This document shows, one piece after another, positions 17,545-27,689 of a stretch of 64,000 nucleotides of DNA. The notes under the pieces are model-generated. The model had not been told where the DNA came from and searched no databases. It worked only from the letters and a program-made list of their open reading frames with translations. Source of the DNA: Dyadobacter luteus (GTDB lineage Bacteria; Bacteroidota; Bacteroidia; Cytophagales; Spirosomataceae). Location: NCBI RefSeq assembly GCF_003383615.1, contig NZ_QNUL01000001.1:620001-684000 (forward strand), written 5' to 3'. Position numbers and translations under genes: made by a program. The stretch's first letter is position 1; each line of letters opens with the position of its first letter.

Positions 17545-18192
17545 CTAATCAATCATTTGCATCTCCATAGCCGTCTTTATCAGAAGGGCTGTGTTAGGAA
17601 CACCGAACTTCATCAGTAGACTACTTCGGTGGAATTCAATTGCTTTGGCGCTCACAAATAATTGGTTGGCCATCTGCTGCGTTGTTAGTCCTTGTGCGAT
17701 GCGGGTCAGCACTTCCGACTCGCGGGGGCTAAGGTGTGGTCTTGCGCCAATGCCGGCCGTTGATCTTCTGGTTTTGGGGCTATCGTTCAGAAGAATTTGC
17801 GTGATTGATTCATTGAAATAATGCTGCTCACGGTAGACTGCCTGGATGGCCTGTAGCAGTTCCGTTTTTGTAGTATTCTTCAACAAATAGCCTTTCGCCC
17901 CCTTTTTCACGACCCGCTTGATGAGGCTGGCATCGTCGTGCATAGTCAGTGCTACCACTTTCGTTTCCGGATACGTTCGACCAATATGCTCACAAAGCCC
18001 GAGGCCGTCTTCAATGTAGGGAAACGAAATATCAAGTAACACGACATCGATCGCTGTCTGGTTTAATCGCTCCATAACTGACTGAACAGTATAACATCGC
18101 TCAGTCACCTCGATGTCCGGTGATCCCGAAATTAGCGACTCAATACCTTCAACAAAAACATTATGGTCATCAGCGATGAGGACTCGTATCAT
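17545..18192 (-). CDS. NarL/FixJ-family LuxR-type response regulator
   Basis: This 215-residue regulator has a receiver domain (1-120) with phospho-acceptor D54 in VVLLDISFPY, acidic pocket residues in IADDHN, the conserved T in ALTMHDD and K in KGYLLKN. The LuxR-type HTH is at about 148-210 (HLSPRESEVLTRIAQGLTTQQMANQLFVSAKAIEFHRSSLLMKF, of which the central part is the recognition helix). It is cognate to the histidine kinase directly downstream. A GGAAAACCCTA half site about 100 bp upstream of its start suggests autoregulation, and the same motif precedes both mannan transcripts. Confidence 0.95.
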   Translation of the reverse strand: MIRVLIADDHNVFVEGIESLISGSPDIEVTERCYTVQSVMERLNQTAIDVVLLDISFPYIEDGLGLCEHIGRTYPETKVVALTMHDDASLIKRVVKKGAKGYLLKNTTKTELLQAIQAVYREQHYFNESITQILLNDSPKTRRSTAGIGARPHLSPRESEVLTRIAQGLTTQQMANQLFVSAKAIEFHRSSLLMKFGVPNTALLIKTAMEMQMID

Positions 18193-18729
18193 GGTATGTA
18201 TATATACAGTATAAATTTATTTCTATCCACCGAAGGTACGATGAATCAGCCGTGAACATAAACCAAACTGGTACCATCTGATAAATCCTATGGAAAACCC
18301 TAAAAGAAATAAGGGGGAATTGAACTGGAAACAGTACCTCGCCAAAGAAATCTGATGAAGCTTGCCAGCAGGCATCCTATTAGTCGTGTCAAAAACAGAC
18401 AGATTTGATTGTAATCCGTTGAGATTCTATCGTATAATGTTTAAAAGAAATGGAGCTGGATTAAACGCCTGATAATACCTTCATGGCCTCAGGATATCAA
18501 TTGGCTATAAAAGCAGATTGATAGCAGAGTTTTTTGGTCGCCACCTTGTTCACAAGTGTTCCGGCATAGTCGGTCAATCTACCAAACTACAATTAAATCT
18601 ATTGCCCGGAACTTTAAAACCATATTAATGTACGCCGGCCGCTGGATGGACGCACCCGAAAATTTCTCATAAACGCAATGGGATACTACACTTGTTCCAT
18701 ACCAATTAGATCACGCATACCCAAACTGT
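18193..18729. other. intergenic region with operator half site
   Basis: There is no convincing gene in 537 bp between the response-regulator start and the hybrid-sensor stop. The only pattern seen is the operator-like site at 18292-18302; no clear terminator for the hybrid sensor was found. Confidence 0.6.
18292..18302 (-). promoter_or_regulatory. GGAAAACCCTA half site upstream of the response regulator
   Basis: An exact copy of the 11-bp operator core found at 3922 and 15553, with a weak second part (TAAGGG, 18310-18315). It lies 100 bp before the regulator start. No good TAnnTTTG box is seen at the usual spacing, so it may act in autoregulation from a different position. Confidence 0.5.
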
Positions 18730-21700
18730 CTAGAGAATCTGCTCTATGTTAAACTTCCCTGAAACCTTCTTGCCATATTCCTTTGGGGTAACCCCAAATT
18801 CCTCACGAAAACACTTTGAAAAATAGGAAAGATTGGAAAATCCGACATCATACATTACATCAGATACATTGCCCTCATTGTTTTCTAAAAGCAGTGACGC
18901 TTTTTTGATCCGGTATTTCTTGATGATTTCATTGGCTGAAAATTGTGTTAATGTTTTAAGTTTTCTCGACAGATGAGCAGAGCTCATTCCGACCTCAGAA
19001 GCGAGCACCTCCACGTTAAATTCGGGATCGGCAATATGGGCTTCCACGCTGCTCATCACCCTTTTTACAAACTTTTCATCCATATTTTCTTTCCCATAAC
19101 CGGCCGCGGGTGTAACGATCAGGTTATGCTGAAAATAGGCTACCAATTCCTCTTTTCTTTGCAGAAGATTGGCGATCTGGGCGTCAAGTAATTCTATATC
19201 AAACGGCTTGGTAATGTATGCATCGGCACCTGTCTTGATCCCGTCAATTTTCTGAGAGGTCAGACTTCTTGCGGTCAGCAATATCACCGCCGTCCGGCTG
19301 GTCTTTGGATTCGCTTTAATCATTTTACAAAATGTCAAACCATCCATCACGGGCATCATAACGTCGGAAATGATCACATCAGGCAGGTACTGCACAGCCA
19401 TTTTCATACCTTCCTCCCCATCTCCCGCGATCACAAACCGGTATTTTTCATTGAGGGTCAATTGAATAAAATCAATCATATCCGGATTATCTTCAACGAT
19501 CAGCAGAAGTGGCTTATCGAGCTCAGCGCCTAATGATTCATGCTCTTTGGGATTTGGCGATATCGCCTGGAACATCTGGTAGGAACTAACACCGTTCGAT
19601 TCCGCGACCATCTGCTCAGCACTTCCTTTTGGGAGCAAAACTGTAAAAACACTTCCTTTTCCCGGCTCGCTTTCGAGATTTATTTCACCTCCATGCATTT
19701 TCACATATTCCTGTGTGAGCGCAAGCCCGATACCCGAGCCCATTTCCCTTTTTCTTGATTCTGCAGTTTGGTAAAAACGCTCGAAAATACGATTCTGATC
19801 CTGCTTTGAAATACCTGCCCCGGTATCGGATACGCTGATTTCCACTGCATCGGCATCGGGATTTTCTGCATGTATGATCTGAACATTCAGCGTGATAACA
19901 CCTTCTTTGGGCGTAAACTTAAAGGCATTGGAAAGCAGATTCAATACCATTGTCTCTACCTTCTCCGCGTCGGCAAATATCTCAAATTGCACATCACTGT
20001 TTGTAAATGAATAATTAACCTCATGCCTGGCTGCTTTATCTGCAAAATGCGAATACAGCTCTCTCAACAATCCGATAATCTCAACTTTGGAAGTGTTCAG
20101 ATACAGTTTATCCTCCTGCATTTTCTTAAAATCAAGCACCTGATTTACCACACGAAGTAAACGGTGCGAATTTTTTTCAGCCAATGAAATCAGTTTAAGA
20201 TTATCATCATCCAAGTTCCCGTTTTTCATAATCTGGTGAATCGGAGGGAGTATTAAACTAATGGGCGTACGCAGTTCGTGGGAAATATTCGTAAAAAATT
20301 GCTCCTTGGTCTGCTCTATTTCTTCTGCATGTGCTACTTCCAGCCTGCTTATTTTCAGTTCATTTTCCAGTTTAATTCTGGCTGAGTAAATCTTCAAAGC
20401 TACATAGACCCCGGCGGCGATCAACAGCAGATACAATGCCAAAAACCCTTTACTCAAAAAGAACGGCGGATTGATGGTAATCTGCGTCGTACTGATGACA
20501 TCGCTCCATATCCCATTGTTATTGGTGCCTCTCACCTTAAACGTATAAGTACCGGGCGAGAGATTGGAGTATACCGCAAAATTCTTGGCTCCCGAAGTCG
20601 TAGTCCAGTTTTCATCAGCACCTTCCAGCTTATAGGAATACGTATTCACCTCCGGTTGCCAGAAATGCAATGCTGCAAACTGCAATTCCAGTGACCGCTG
20701 ACCATAATTGAGCTCAATGCCTGGCACAAAGGAAATATCCTGATCCAGAATCACCCGATCATCTATTTTTTCACCGATTTCAACTTCCTTATTATTTAGC
20801 AGCAAACCCGTCAAAACCACCTTTGGCTGATAAACGTTTGCAATCGCCTTTTCGGGAGAGAATGATATGTACCCGTTATCTCCACCAAAAAACAGTTCGC
20901 CGGAAGGTGAGCGGGCAACGCAGCCTGCATAAAAGCTTTTAAGAGGCAGGTTTTTGTCAAGGGGATAAAATTCTACTTTCTGGCTTGCAGGTATAAATTT
21001 TTCGAGTGCTGTATTAGTCGCGATCCAGATACTGCCGTGCTCATCTTCCGTGATCGAAGCCCTAACTGTGCTATGGTTCGGGATTGCATGAAAAGATGCT
21101 TTGTTGGCAGATGGAATATATTCGACCAATCCGTTTTCTGTCGCCGCCCAGATAGTGCCATTTTTTGAGATAAAAAAGCTGTTAATAGTTTTACGGTCGG
21201 CAGCAAGGGCAAATGCGGTAATTTTTTTCTTAGCACCGGTGTTCAGATCCAGTTGAAAAAGCTCGTCAAATTCAATGAGCCATAGCGATTTCTCTCTGTA
21301 TAGAAACCTGTCTGTTTCGACCTTTGACACAAGTCTGAATTGTGTGTCCTTAACATCCGTCAAATTAGTTGTCGACCGAAAAATTCCTCCCTCCCAGGTT
21401 CCCACCAGTAAAATCCCATCTGGTGTTTCGACAAAATTATTGATGTAATTGGAAGTAAGTCCATTGTTTTCGCTGGCGGTCACAGCTTGCATGATCTGTT
21501 TTTGGTCATCCCACACATTCACTCCTGCTACTGTCCCGATCCAGATACGTCCTTCACGGTCTTCGTGCAGAAAAGTGACATTGTTGATCAGCAGCCTACT
21601 TTTTTTGGGTGAATCAATGCTAAACTTTCGGTTTTGTCCTGTCTTTGGATCAAAACGGATAACACCATGCAAGGTACCGATCCAGTATATCCCTTTTTTG

Positions 21701-22824
21701 CTCACAAGAAAGGACTTCACTTGATTGCCTATCGTTTGGCCCCCAACCTGCTGTGTTACATGGTGATATTGGTACAAATTGTCCACCTGGTTAAACTTGC
21801 TGATCCCGTTAGACGTCACAAACCAAAGCACACCCGCCTGATCTTCAAATATTTGCCAGATAACATTGTCAGAAATGGAGTAGGACGACTGCGGGTTGTG
21901 AAAATGGAGTTCATTCGTTTGAGCAGTCGGATCATAGATATTTAAGCCAAAATCTGTTCCCAGCCAGACGTTACGATCTTTGTCAGTGTAAATCGATTTG
22001 ACCACATCGTTGCTCAGTTTGATCCGCTCATTTTGATTTTCGTTCGTACCGGTAATTGTATTGAACCGGCAAAGCCCTGTATCTGTCCCTACCCATATCA
22101 ACGAATCACTGCCAGCAACAGGTTTGATGTCACATATCAGATTATTTTTCAGATCCGGGCTTTCTTTACTTTTCAGATTAAAAACAGTAAAAATCTGTGT
22201 TGCCGGATCCAGTTTATTAAGTCCGTTATAAGTACCTATCCATAATATTCCCTTTTTATCCTGAAAAATAGTCCGAACCGTGTTGTGGCTAAGCTTGCTG
22301 TTCTTTGCAGTTAAAGTGATAAGCGATTTGTTCTTCTTATTGTATTTGATGAGCCCAGTCATTGTGCCGATCCAAAGGGTGCCGTCGGCACCTCTGGAAA
22401 CACAACGAATATTGGTGTTGGCTCCTGTCGATATTCTGGTAATGGCGAACGTGACTGTATTTATCTTACATAACCCATTGACAGTACCTACCCAGAGATC
22501 ATCTCCGTCTGCATAGATCGTCTGCACACCATTACTGGGAAGAGAGTTGGCCGATCCTCCTTTTTTAAAGAATCTGAAATGGTAACCATCGTAACGAGCC
22601 AGGCCATCACCAGTAGCAATCCAGATGAAGTTGTTGCGATCCTGTGCAACCGCATTGATCAGGTTGGTAGGTAAACCATCTCTCATGGAAAGTGTCGCAA
22701 AGAATTTTTCCCTCGCCTGCAGATGCAGGGATACCAGCGACAAAGAAAAAACAATCACCCACGTTCTGCTGATACTTGCTACCCGACACATTCCTTTTGG
22801 CCTAAAAACTGACTTTTTGAACAA
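18730..22824 (-). CDS. hybrid two-component system (HTCS) sensor-regulator
   Basis: This 1364-residue single-protein two-component system senses oligosaccharides in the periplasm. Signal peptide (about 15-37); two seven-bladed propeller domains made of Reg_prop repeats (DGLARYDGYHFRFF, WVGTxxGLxKxN, WIGTYNGLNKLD and others, about 45-690); a Y_Y_Y domain (SYKLEGADENWTTTSG, about 725-785); a transmembrane helix (about 793-812); HisKA with H849 in SHELRTPISL; HATPase_c (NLLSNAFKFTP, SDTGAGIS, GSGIGLALT); receiver with D1154 in IISDVMMPVMDG; and an AraC-type HTH (about 1250-1355, MSSAHLSRKLKTLTQFSANE and FSNLSYFSKCFREEFGVTP). It is divergent from susC-susD-GH5-GH115 and is almost certainly their activator. 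Confidence 0.97.
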   Translation of the reverse strand: MFKKSVFRPKGMCRVASISRTWVIVFSLSLVSLHLQAREKFFATLSMRDGLPTNLINAVAQDRNNFIWIATGDGLARYDGYHFRFFKKGGSANSLPSNGVQTIYADGDDLWVGTVNGLCKINTVTFAITRISTGANTNIRCVSRGADGTLWIGTMTGLIKYNKKNKSLITLTAKNSKLSHNTVRTIFQDKKGILWIGTYNGLNKLDPATQIFTVFNLKSKESPDLKNNLICDIKPVAGSDSLIWVGTDTGLCRFNTITGTNENQNERIKLSNDVVKSIYTDKDRNVWLGTDFGLNIYDPTAQTNELHFHNPQSSYSISDNVIWQIFEDQAGVLWFVTSNGISKFNQVDNLYQYHHVTQQVGGQTIGNQVKSFLVSKKGIYWIGTLHGVIRFDPKTGQNRKFSIDSPKKSRLLINNVTFLHEDREGRIWIGTVAGVNVWDDQKQIMQAVTASENNGLTSNYINNFVETPDGILLVGTWEGGIFRSTTNLTDVKDTQFRLVSKVETDRFLYREKSLWLIEFDELFQLDLNTGAKKKITAFALAADRKTINSFFISKNGTIWAATENGLVEYIPSANKASFHAIPNHSTVRASITEDEHGSIWIATNTALEKFIPASQKVEFYPLDKNLPLKSFYAGCVARSPSGELFFGGDNGYISFSPEKAIANVYQPKVVLTGLLLNNKEVEIGEKIDDRVILDQDISFVPGIELNYGQRSLELQFAALHFWQPEVNTYSYKLEGADENWTTTSGAKNFAVYSNLSPGTYTFKVRGTNNNGIWSDVISTTQITINPPFFLSKGFLALYLLLIAAGVYVALKIYSARIKLENELKISRLEVAHAEEIEQTKEQFFTNISHELRTPISLILPPIHQIMKNGNLDDDNLKLISLAEKNSHRLLRVVNQVLDFKKMQEDKLYLNTSKVEIIGLLRELYSHFADKAARHEVNYSFTNSDVQFEIFADAEKVETMVLNLLSNAFKFTPKEGVITLNVQIIHAENPDADAVEISVSDTGAGISKQDQNRIFERFYQTAESRKREMGSGIGLALTQEYVKMHGGEINLESEPGKGSVFTVLLPKGSAEQMVAESNGVSSYQMFQAISPNPKEHESLGAELDKPLLLIVEDNPDMIDFIQLTLNEKYRFVIAGDGEEGMKMAVQYLPDVIISDVMMPVMDGLTFCKMIKANPKTSRTAVILLTARSLTSQKIDGIKTGADAYITKPFDIELLDAQIANLLQRKEELVAYFQHNLIVTPAAGYGKENMDEKFVKRVMSSVEAHIADPEFNVEVLASEVGMSSAHLSRKLKTLTQFSANEIIKKYRIKKASLLLENNEGNVSDVMYDVGFSNLSYFSKCFREEFGVTPKEYGKKVSGKFNIEQIL

Positions 22825-22960
22825 AAAATATAATAAATACCAGACAAATATCGGAAAATTATCGCTTTCTATCAGATTATTTCTAATCCAAATTTGGCAG
22901 CTGATCTACCTTGCAACCATGAAATTATAATGAAAAATATAAACTTAATCCAGTAACACG

Positions 22961-25900
22961 ATGAAGAAAAAATTACTGCTATTGCAGATTTTCCTATTGA
23001 CTTCCTGCACTGTACTAATAGCGCAACAGACCGTCATTAGAGGAAAAGTGACTGATAATTCCGGCGGGGAACTGCCCGGGGTAAACGTGGTTGTAAAGGG
23101 TAATACCAGCGGAACGTCAACCGACCAGAATGGTGAGTATTCGTTATCCCTTCCAAATGGATCTGCCGGACAGCAGACACTTGTTTTTTCCTTTATAGGA
23201 TACATTAAGCAGGAAATTGCGATTGCCAATCGTAATGTGATTGATGTGAAATTGCTGGCAGACACACAAAATCTGGACGAAGTGGTGGTTGTAGGTTACG
23301 GTACTACTGCGAAGAAAAACTTAACCACTGCAATTTCCAAGGTTGATCCCACCAAAATTCCGACATCAGCCAATAACAATATCTCCGAACTGTTATTTGG
23401 ACGCGCGGCAGGTTTACAGGTTACACAGCAAAGTTCACAGCCAGGCGGAAATATCTCAGTATCAATCCGTGGAAAAGGAAATCCCTTGCTGGTCATTGAC
23501 GGCGTGGTATATCCGGGAAATAGTATGGAGCCAGGCAATGGTTCGGTAGAAATACAAGGTGTTAACCGTGGCGGATTAGCGGGCCTGAACCCGAACGACA
23601 TTGAATCCATCGAATTCCTGAAAGATGCAAGTGCGGCGATTTATGGGGTATCGGCGGCGAACGGTGTAATGATCATTACAACAAAAAAAGGAAAAGCGGG
23701 ACGGATGAGTGTCAGCTACGATGGCAGCCGTTCTTTTTCAAAAAACATGCCTTACCTGAAGCCTTTGAATGCGTCGGATTACATGCTTTATTTCAATCAA
23801 TTAAATATTGATAAATACCAGTCGGACCGAAACATGGCACCATTTGGTACGGTTCCTGCCAATCTGAGTGGCTACACGCAAAAATTCACCGATGAACAAA
23901 TACGGAATGCGGGTGAAGGAACTGACTGGCTCGGACAGGTTTTACGTCCCGGGAGCATAGATAACCACAATGTTAGCGTAAATGGTGGAACGGAAAAAGC
24001 GACTTACTTTTTTTCCGGCAACTATTTCAATCAGGTTGGCTCGCTTAGGAAGTCTGATCTGACACGATTCTCTGGCAGGCTGAATGTTAATTTTGTTTTA
24101 AGCAAGATATTCAGACTGAACGTGAATGTAAATGCCAATAGGAATGCCTACTCCAATCCTCAGGCTGGCTGGCAAGCTGGCGGTTCAGGTACGCAGGGCT
24201 TTAATGCTTTACAGGCTGCCCTAGCCTACCCTTCCTCTGTTCCAGTCTACAATGCAGACGGGACATACAGCCAGTTCGCCCAGACTGGCAACCCGGTTTC
24301 CTTGTTAGATATCAAGGATAAAACAAAAGCACAGGGCTTGCTGGCCAATACATCGCTCGATATTGACATCATTCCAAATGTTTTGACAGCGAAATTATTA
24401 TATGGAAATAACAGCGAATATTCAATCCGTGACTTTTACATTCCAGTAAATGTATTCTGGGGACAACTCTACAAGGCACGGGCATCCCTGGCTGAAACAC
24501 GCAGACAGAACCAGACGATGGAAGCAACCATGTCATACAAAAAGTCGTTTGGCGACTGGCTTAACCTGGATGTAGTTACTGGTGTTGGTCAATATCTTGA
24601 AGATTTTTCCGGTTTCAGTGTCGAAACTTCTGATATGCAGGACGCAATCAATACCGACAACCTTGCCTCTGCTACCGGCCCGAAAGTGATTGGTTCTTAC
24701 AGAGGGGTTAACAAGTTACGCTCATTCTTTATCCGGAGCAATTTCGACTTTCTGGATCGCTACCTGCTCTCGCTGACCGTTCGCCGCGATGGTGCGGATA
24801 AGTTTTTCCCGGATAACAAGTACCAATATTTCCCATCCGTGTCTGCGGGCTGGAAGATTAACAATGAGGCATTTATGCAAGGGATACAAACGATCAGTAC
24901 ATTGAAGCTACGCGCCAGCTACGGTATGACAGGAGAACGTCCGGGTAGCGTTGCCTACGGTGCTTATGGTGCTGACCCGAACGCCGTTACATTTAACAAT
25001 GGCTCGATGGTTTACTTCCCTTATCGTCTTACCGCATTTGACAATCCAAATCTTCGCTGGCCTATTACAAAGACATTTAATGTCGGTCTGGATTTCGGTT
25101 TGTTGAAGGAACGCATAACGGGTTCAGTCGATGTTTTTACAGAAGATCGCACACGTCTGCTTAGCAGTGCCACTACCCAGCAATTGTCTATCATTTCAAC
25201 ATCTCCTATTAATGGTGGGCATCAGCGGCGCAAAGGTTTTGAATTCAGCATGAATACTGAAAATATCAAAACCAAGAATTTCAGCTGGAATACCACACTC
25301 AATGTAACGCATTTCAAAAACCGTTGGGTGACACGTTTCCCGAACGATCCTCCTGCGCAATATGGCAATGTAAATGATCCGGTCGGCGGCGATATTATCT
25401 ACGTCTACCAGACTAACGGTATATTGCAAGCAGGACAAGAAGTACCGGCATGGCAGCCCGCATCTGCAAGAAAGCCGGGAAATCCCATTTTTGTAGATAA
25501 TAACGGAGATGGTAAACTGGATTTCAATGATGTTAAAAGCTACTCGGGGATTCCCAAAGCAATCGTTGGATTTGGGAACAATTTCACTTACGGCAAGTTT
25601 GACCTGAGCGTATTCTTCTATGGACAATATGGTGCGTGGGGTAATGACTTCACCACGCTGTGGGGCGACCCGGTAAGTTTATTATCCAGCAATCAAAGCG
25701 GTACAGAGCGAATCAAAGACGCCTGGAGTACATCCAATCCTAGCGGAACGCTACCTGGCGCAGCTTACAACGAAGGTGCGATCGCACTGGATGCTGGACT
25801 AGACACACGGCTTGTAAAACGGGATTTTCTCAGATGCCGGAACATCACGCTGGGCTACACAATCAATTCAGGTGGTTTGACTAAGTACATCAGCAGTGTC

Positions 25901-26047
25901 AGGGTTTTCGCAGATGTACAGAACGCATTCATTCTGACTGGTTTTAAAGGTGTCGATCCGGAGATTCAGGCAAGCTCTACCAAAGGGGGGCCTGCTCCTT
26001 ACCCGATGGTCAGGACGCTATCACTTGGTTTGAGAGCTAATTTTTAA
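22961..26047 (+). CDS. SusC/RagA-family TonB-dependent transporter
   Basis: Full-length 1028-residue SusC. Signal peptide MKKKLLLLQIFLLTSCTVLIAQQ; CarboxypepD_reg domain (VIRGKVTDNSGGELPGVNVVVKG); TonB-box region DEVVVVGYGTTAKKNL; plug with LLVIDGVVYPG and IYGVSAANGVMIITTKKG; barrel ending MVRTLSLGLRANF with a terminal Phe. It is the first gene opposite the hybrid sensor, with a 136-bp control region between them, and is followed by SusD after 22 bp. Inferred substrate: glucuronoxylan or a related hemicellulose fragment, from the GH115 enzyme downstream. Confidence 0.97.
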   Translation: MKKKLLLLQIFLLTSCTVLIAQQTVIRGKVTDNSGGELPGVNVVVKGNTSGTSTDQNGEYSLSLPNGSAGQQTLVFSFIGYIKQEIAIANRNVIDVKLLADTQNLDEVVVVGYGTTAKKNLTTAISKVDPTKIPTSANNNISELLFGRAAGLQVTQQSSQPGGNISVSIRGKGNPLLVIDGVVYPGNSMEPGNGSVEIQGVNRGGLAGLNPNDIESIEFLKDASAAIYGVSAANGVMIITTKKGKAGRMSVSYDGSRSFSKNMPYLKPLNASDYMLYFNQLNIDKYQSDRNMAPFGTVPANLSGYTQKFTDEQIRNAGEGTDWLGQVLRPGSIDNHNVSVNGGTEKATYFFSGNYFNQVGSLRKSDLTRFSGRLNVNFVLSKIFRLNVNVNANRNAYSNPQAGWQAGGSGTQGFNALQAALAYPSSVPVYNADGTYSQFAQTGNPVSLLDIKDKTKAQGLLANTSLDIDIIPNVLTAKLLYGNNSEYSIRDFYIPVNVFWGQLYKARASLAETRRQNQTMEATMSYKKSFGDWLNLDVVTGVGQYLEDFSGFSVETSDMQDAINTDNLASATGPKVIGSYRGVNKLRSFFIRSNFDFLDRYLLSLTVRRDGADKFFPDNKYQYFPSVSAGWKINNEAFMQGIQTISTLKLRASYGMTGERPGSVAYGAYGADPNAVTFNNGSMVYFPYRLTAFDNPNLRWPITKTFNVGLDFGLLKERITGSVDVFTEDRTRLLSSATTQQLSIISTSPINGGHQRRKGFEFSMNTENIKTKNFSWNTTLNVTHFKNRWVTRFPNDPPAQYGNVNDPVGGDIIYVYQTNGILQAGQEVPAWQPASARKPGNPIFVDNNGDGKLDFNDVKSYSGIPKAIVGFGNNFTYGKFDLSVFFYGQYGAWGNDFTTLWGDPVSLLSSNQSGTERIKDAWSTSNPSGTLPGAAYNEGAIALDAGLDTRLVKRDFLRCRNITLGYTINSGGLTKYISSVRVFADVQNAFILTGFKGVDPEIQASSTKGGPAPYPMVRTLSLGLRANF

Positions 26048-26069
26048 CAAATCCGATATTCAGAATTAC

Positions 26070-27575
26070 ATGAAAAAGATAATTATTGCCAGCCTACTGG
26101 CTGCCAGCTTCTCAATTACCAGCTGCGAGAAAAACTTCGATCCGGTGATTACCGGCGTACTCTCCCCCGCCAACTTCCCTAAAACGGAGGCAGATTTTAA
26201 ACTTTACGCCTTACAAGCTTACAAGCCATTTGGCTCAAAATGGGGATACAGCGACGTAGCGTACCAAAATATGTTCTTTAGTCCTGAGTACGGTCACCTG
26301 GCCATGTTTGATCTCCCAACAGATCAGATGAATGTATTTACCGAATGGGGAGGACTTTGGGAATTTTTCAGTAAAGGAGATTTTACATTTCTCAGAACGC
26401 AAGGCAAACAAAGCCATTTTGAGAAAGTGCGTTACGTTACCAGAATGACACAGGTTATTGCTGATATTGAAAAAGCAACCATTAGCGAAGCCGCAAAAAA
26501 TAAGTTCATAGCGGAGGCCAGAATGGGACGTGCCTGGACGATGTACTATCTGCTTCACATGTACGGACCAGTACCTGTGATCCTGGACGCAGCGAAAATC
26601 AACACCAATGCCGAAAGTGACCTGACCCGTCCTTCAAGACAGACATACGTATCAATGGTTGCAGATGATCTTAATTTTGCTGCGGCTAATCTGGAACTGA
26701 GCCCTTCGGAATATGGCAGGTTCAACAAAGGTTTGGCGCTGGGTATGCTAACGCGATTATATCTCAATGAAAAAAATTGGGCTGAGGCGGAGAAAGCAGC
26801 CAGAGCTACAATTGCATTAGGTAAATACAGCCTGGTATCCGATTATGCCGGATTGTTTAGGGAATCAACAGAGGTAAATTCAGAAACGATCTGGGCTGTC
26901 AATTGTGATCCGATTGCGCCAACCAACGGTGAAGGTGGCGGCAATTTCAATGCTATGGCGCTATACTGTCTTCCCAACGATTTTAAAAGTATCAAGCTGG
27001 GAGGTGGCTGGGCCAATCCTAGCGGCGTATTCTGTCCTACCTGGGCATTTTATGACACTTTTGATCCGGCAGACAAACGTAGGAACTTACTAGTGGCCAC
27101 TTATACCGATAAAGCAGGAAAAGAGCGAAACCGCTCAAATATGAGGGGTCCGGTTTTGAGAAAATATCCTGACGAATCTTCACCAGGAGCTGACGTACAG
27201 GGAAATGACATGCCAGTATTAAGGTACGCTGATGTATTGCTGATGTTGGCTGAGGCGATCAACCAGGTATCAGGTCCGACAGCAGAAGCTATAGCGCTGG
27301 TCAATGAAGTAAGAACCAAACACGGTGGGATTGCGGCATTAAGTGCGTCATCTACCGCTTCGAAAACTGCTTTCAACGATGCGATCCTGATGGAAAGAGG
27401 ATTTGAGTTTTATTTTGAAGGAATCCGTAAGATCGACCTGGTTCGTCACGGAAAATGGGCTTCCGCTCTGGAAGCTGCCGGAAAGGTGAACCGCGGTCCG
27501 TCAGAGCTTTTTCCTATACCTCAATATGTGATCAATGTAGGTGAGGGAAAAATAGAACAAACACCAGGGTATTGA
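26070..27575 (+). CDS. SusD/RagB-family outer-membrane lipoprotein
   Basis: This 501-residue SusD partner of the preceding SusC has lipobox ASFSITSCEKNF with lipid-modified C19. Helical SusD core: NKFIAEARMGRAWTMYYLLHMYGPVPVIL, DLNFAAANLELSPSEYGRFNKGLALGMLTRLYL and LRYADVLLMLAEAINQ, with the conserved ending GPSELFPIPQYVINVGEGKIEQTPGY. It lies 22 bp after susC. Its stop is followed by an unusual cluster of GTCAGG/CCTGAC repeats before the enzyme genes, which may set different expression of transporter and enzymes. Confidence 0.96.
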   Translation: MKKIIIASLLAASFSITSCEKNFDPVITGVLSPANFPKTEADFKLYALQAYKPFGSKWGYSDVAYQNMFFSPEYGHLAMFDLPTDQMNVFTEWGGLWEFFSKGDFTFLRTQGKQSHFEKVRYVTRMTQVIADIEKATISEAAKNKFIAEARMGRAWTMYYLLHMYGPVPVILDAAKINTNAESDLTRPSRQTYVSMVADDLNFAAANLELSPSEYGRFNKGLALGMLTRLYLNEKNWAEAEKAARATIALGKYSLVSDYAGLFRESTEVNSETIWAVNCDPIAPTNGEGGGNFNAMALYCLPNDFKSIKLGGGWANPSGVFCPTWAFYDTFDPADKRRNLLVATYTDKAGKERNRSNMRGPVLRKYPDESSPGADVQGNDMPVLRYADVLLMLAEAINQVSGPTAEAIALVNEVRTKHGGIAALSASSTASKTAFNDAILMERGFEFYFEGIRKIDLVRHGKWASALEAAGKVNRGPSELFPIPQYVINVGEGKIEQTPGY

Positions 27576-27583
27576 CGATGATG

Positions 27584-27689
27584 GTCAGGTGTTATCAAGT
27601 TTTGTCAGGAATTGTCAGGTGTTGTTTCTAGCACGTATGACAAACCCTGACCACGCTTGCCCCCCTGACAACAAATGACCACCCCTGAC
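27584..27689. repeat. cluster of GTCAGG and CCTGAC inverted repeats
   Basis: Three copies of GTCAGG (27584, 27604, 27614) are followed by three of CCTGAC (27646, 27664, 27684), symmetric about a centre near 27636. The inner pair extends: GTCAGGTGTTGT (27614-27625) pairs with ACAAACCCTGAC with two mismatches. A nested long hairpin in the susD-GH5 spacer is likely. It resembles extragenic palindromes or an mRNA processing/stabilising structure; I do not recognise a named family. Confidence 0.7.

Noticed and set aside
22893-22914. susC promoter TTTG ... TACCTTGC
   Set aside because: The box has a mismatch and the spacing to TTTG is only 10 bp, too short for a Bacteroidota promoter.
25196-25627. 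A 143-codon minus-strand frame
   Set aside because: It is fully inside the SusC gene with strong domain evidence on the plus strand.
27584-27689. CRISPR array
   Set aside because: The repeats are hexamers in inverted order with irregular spacing, not 25-40 bp direct repeats with equal spacers, and no cas genes are present.
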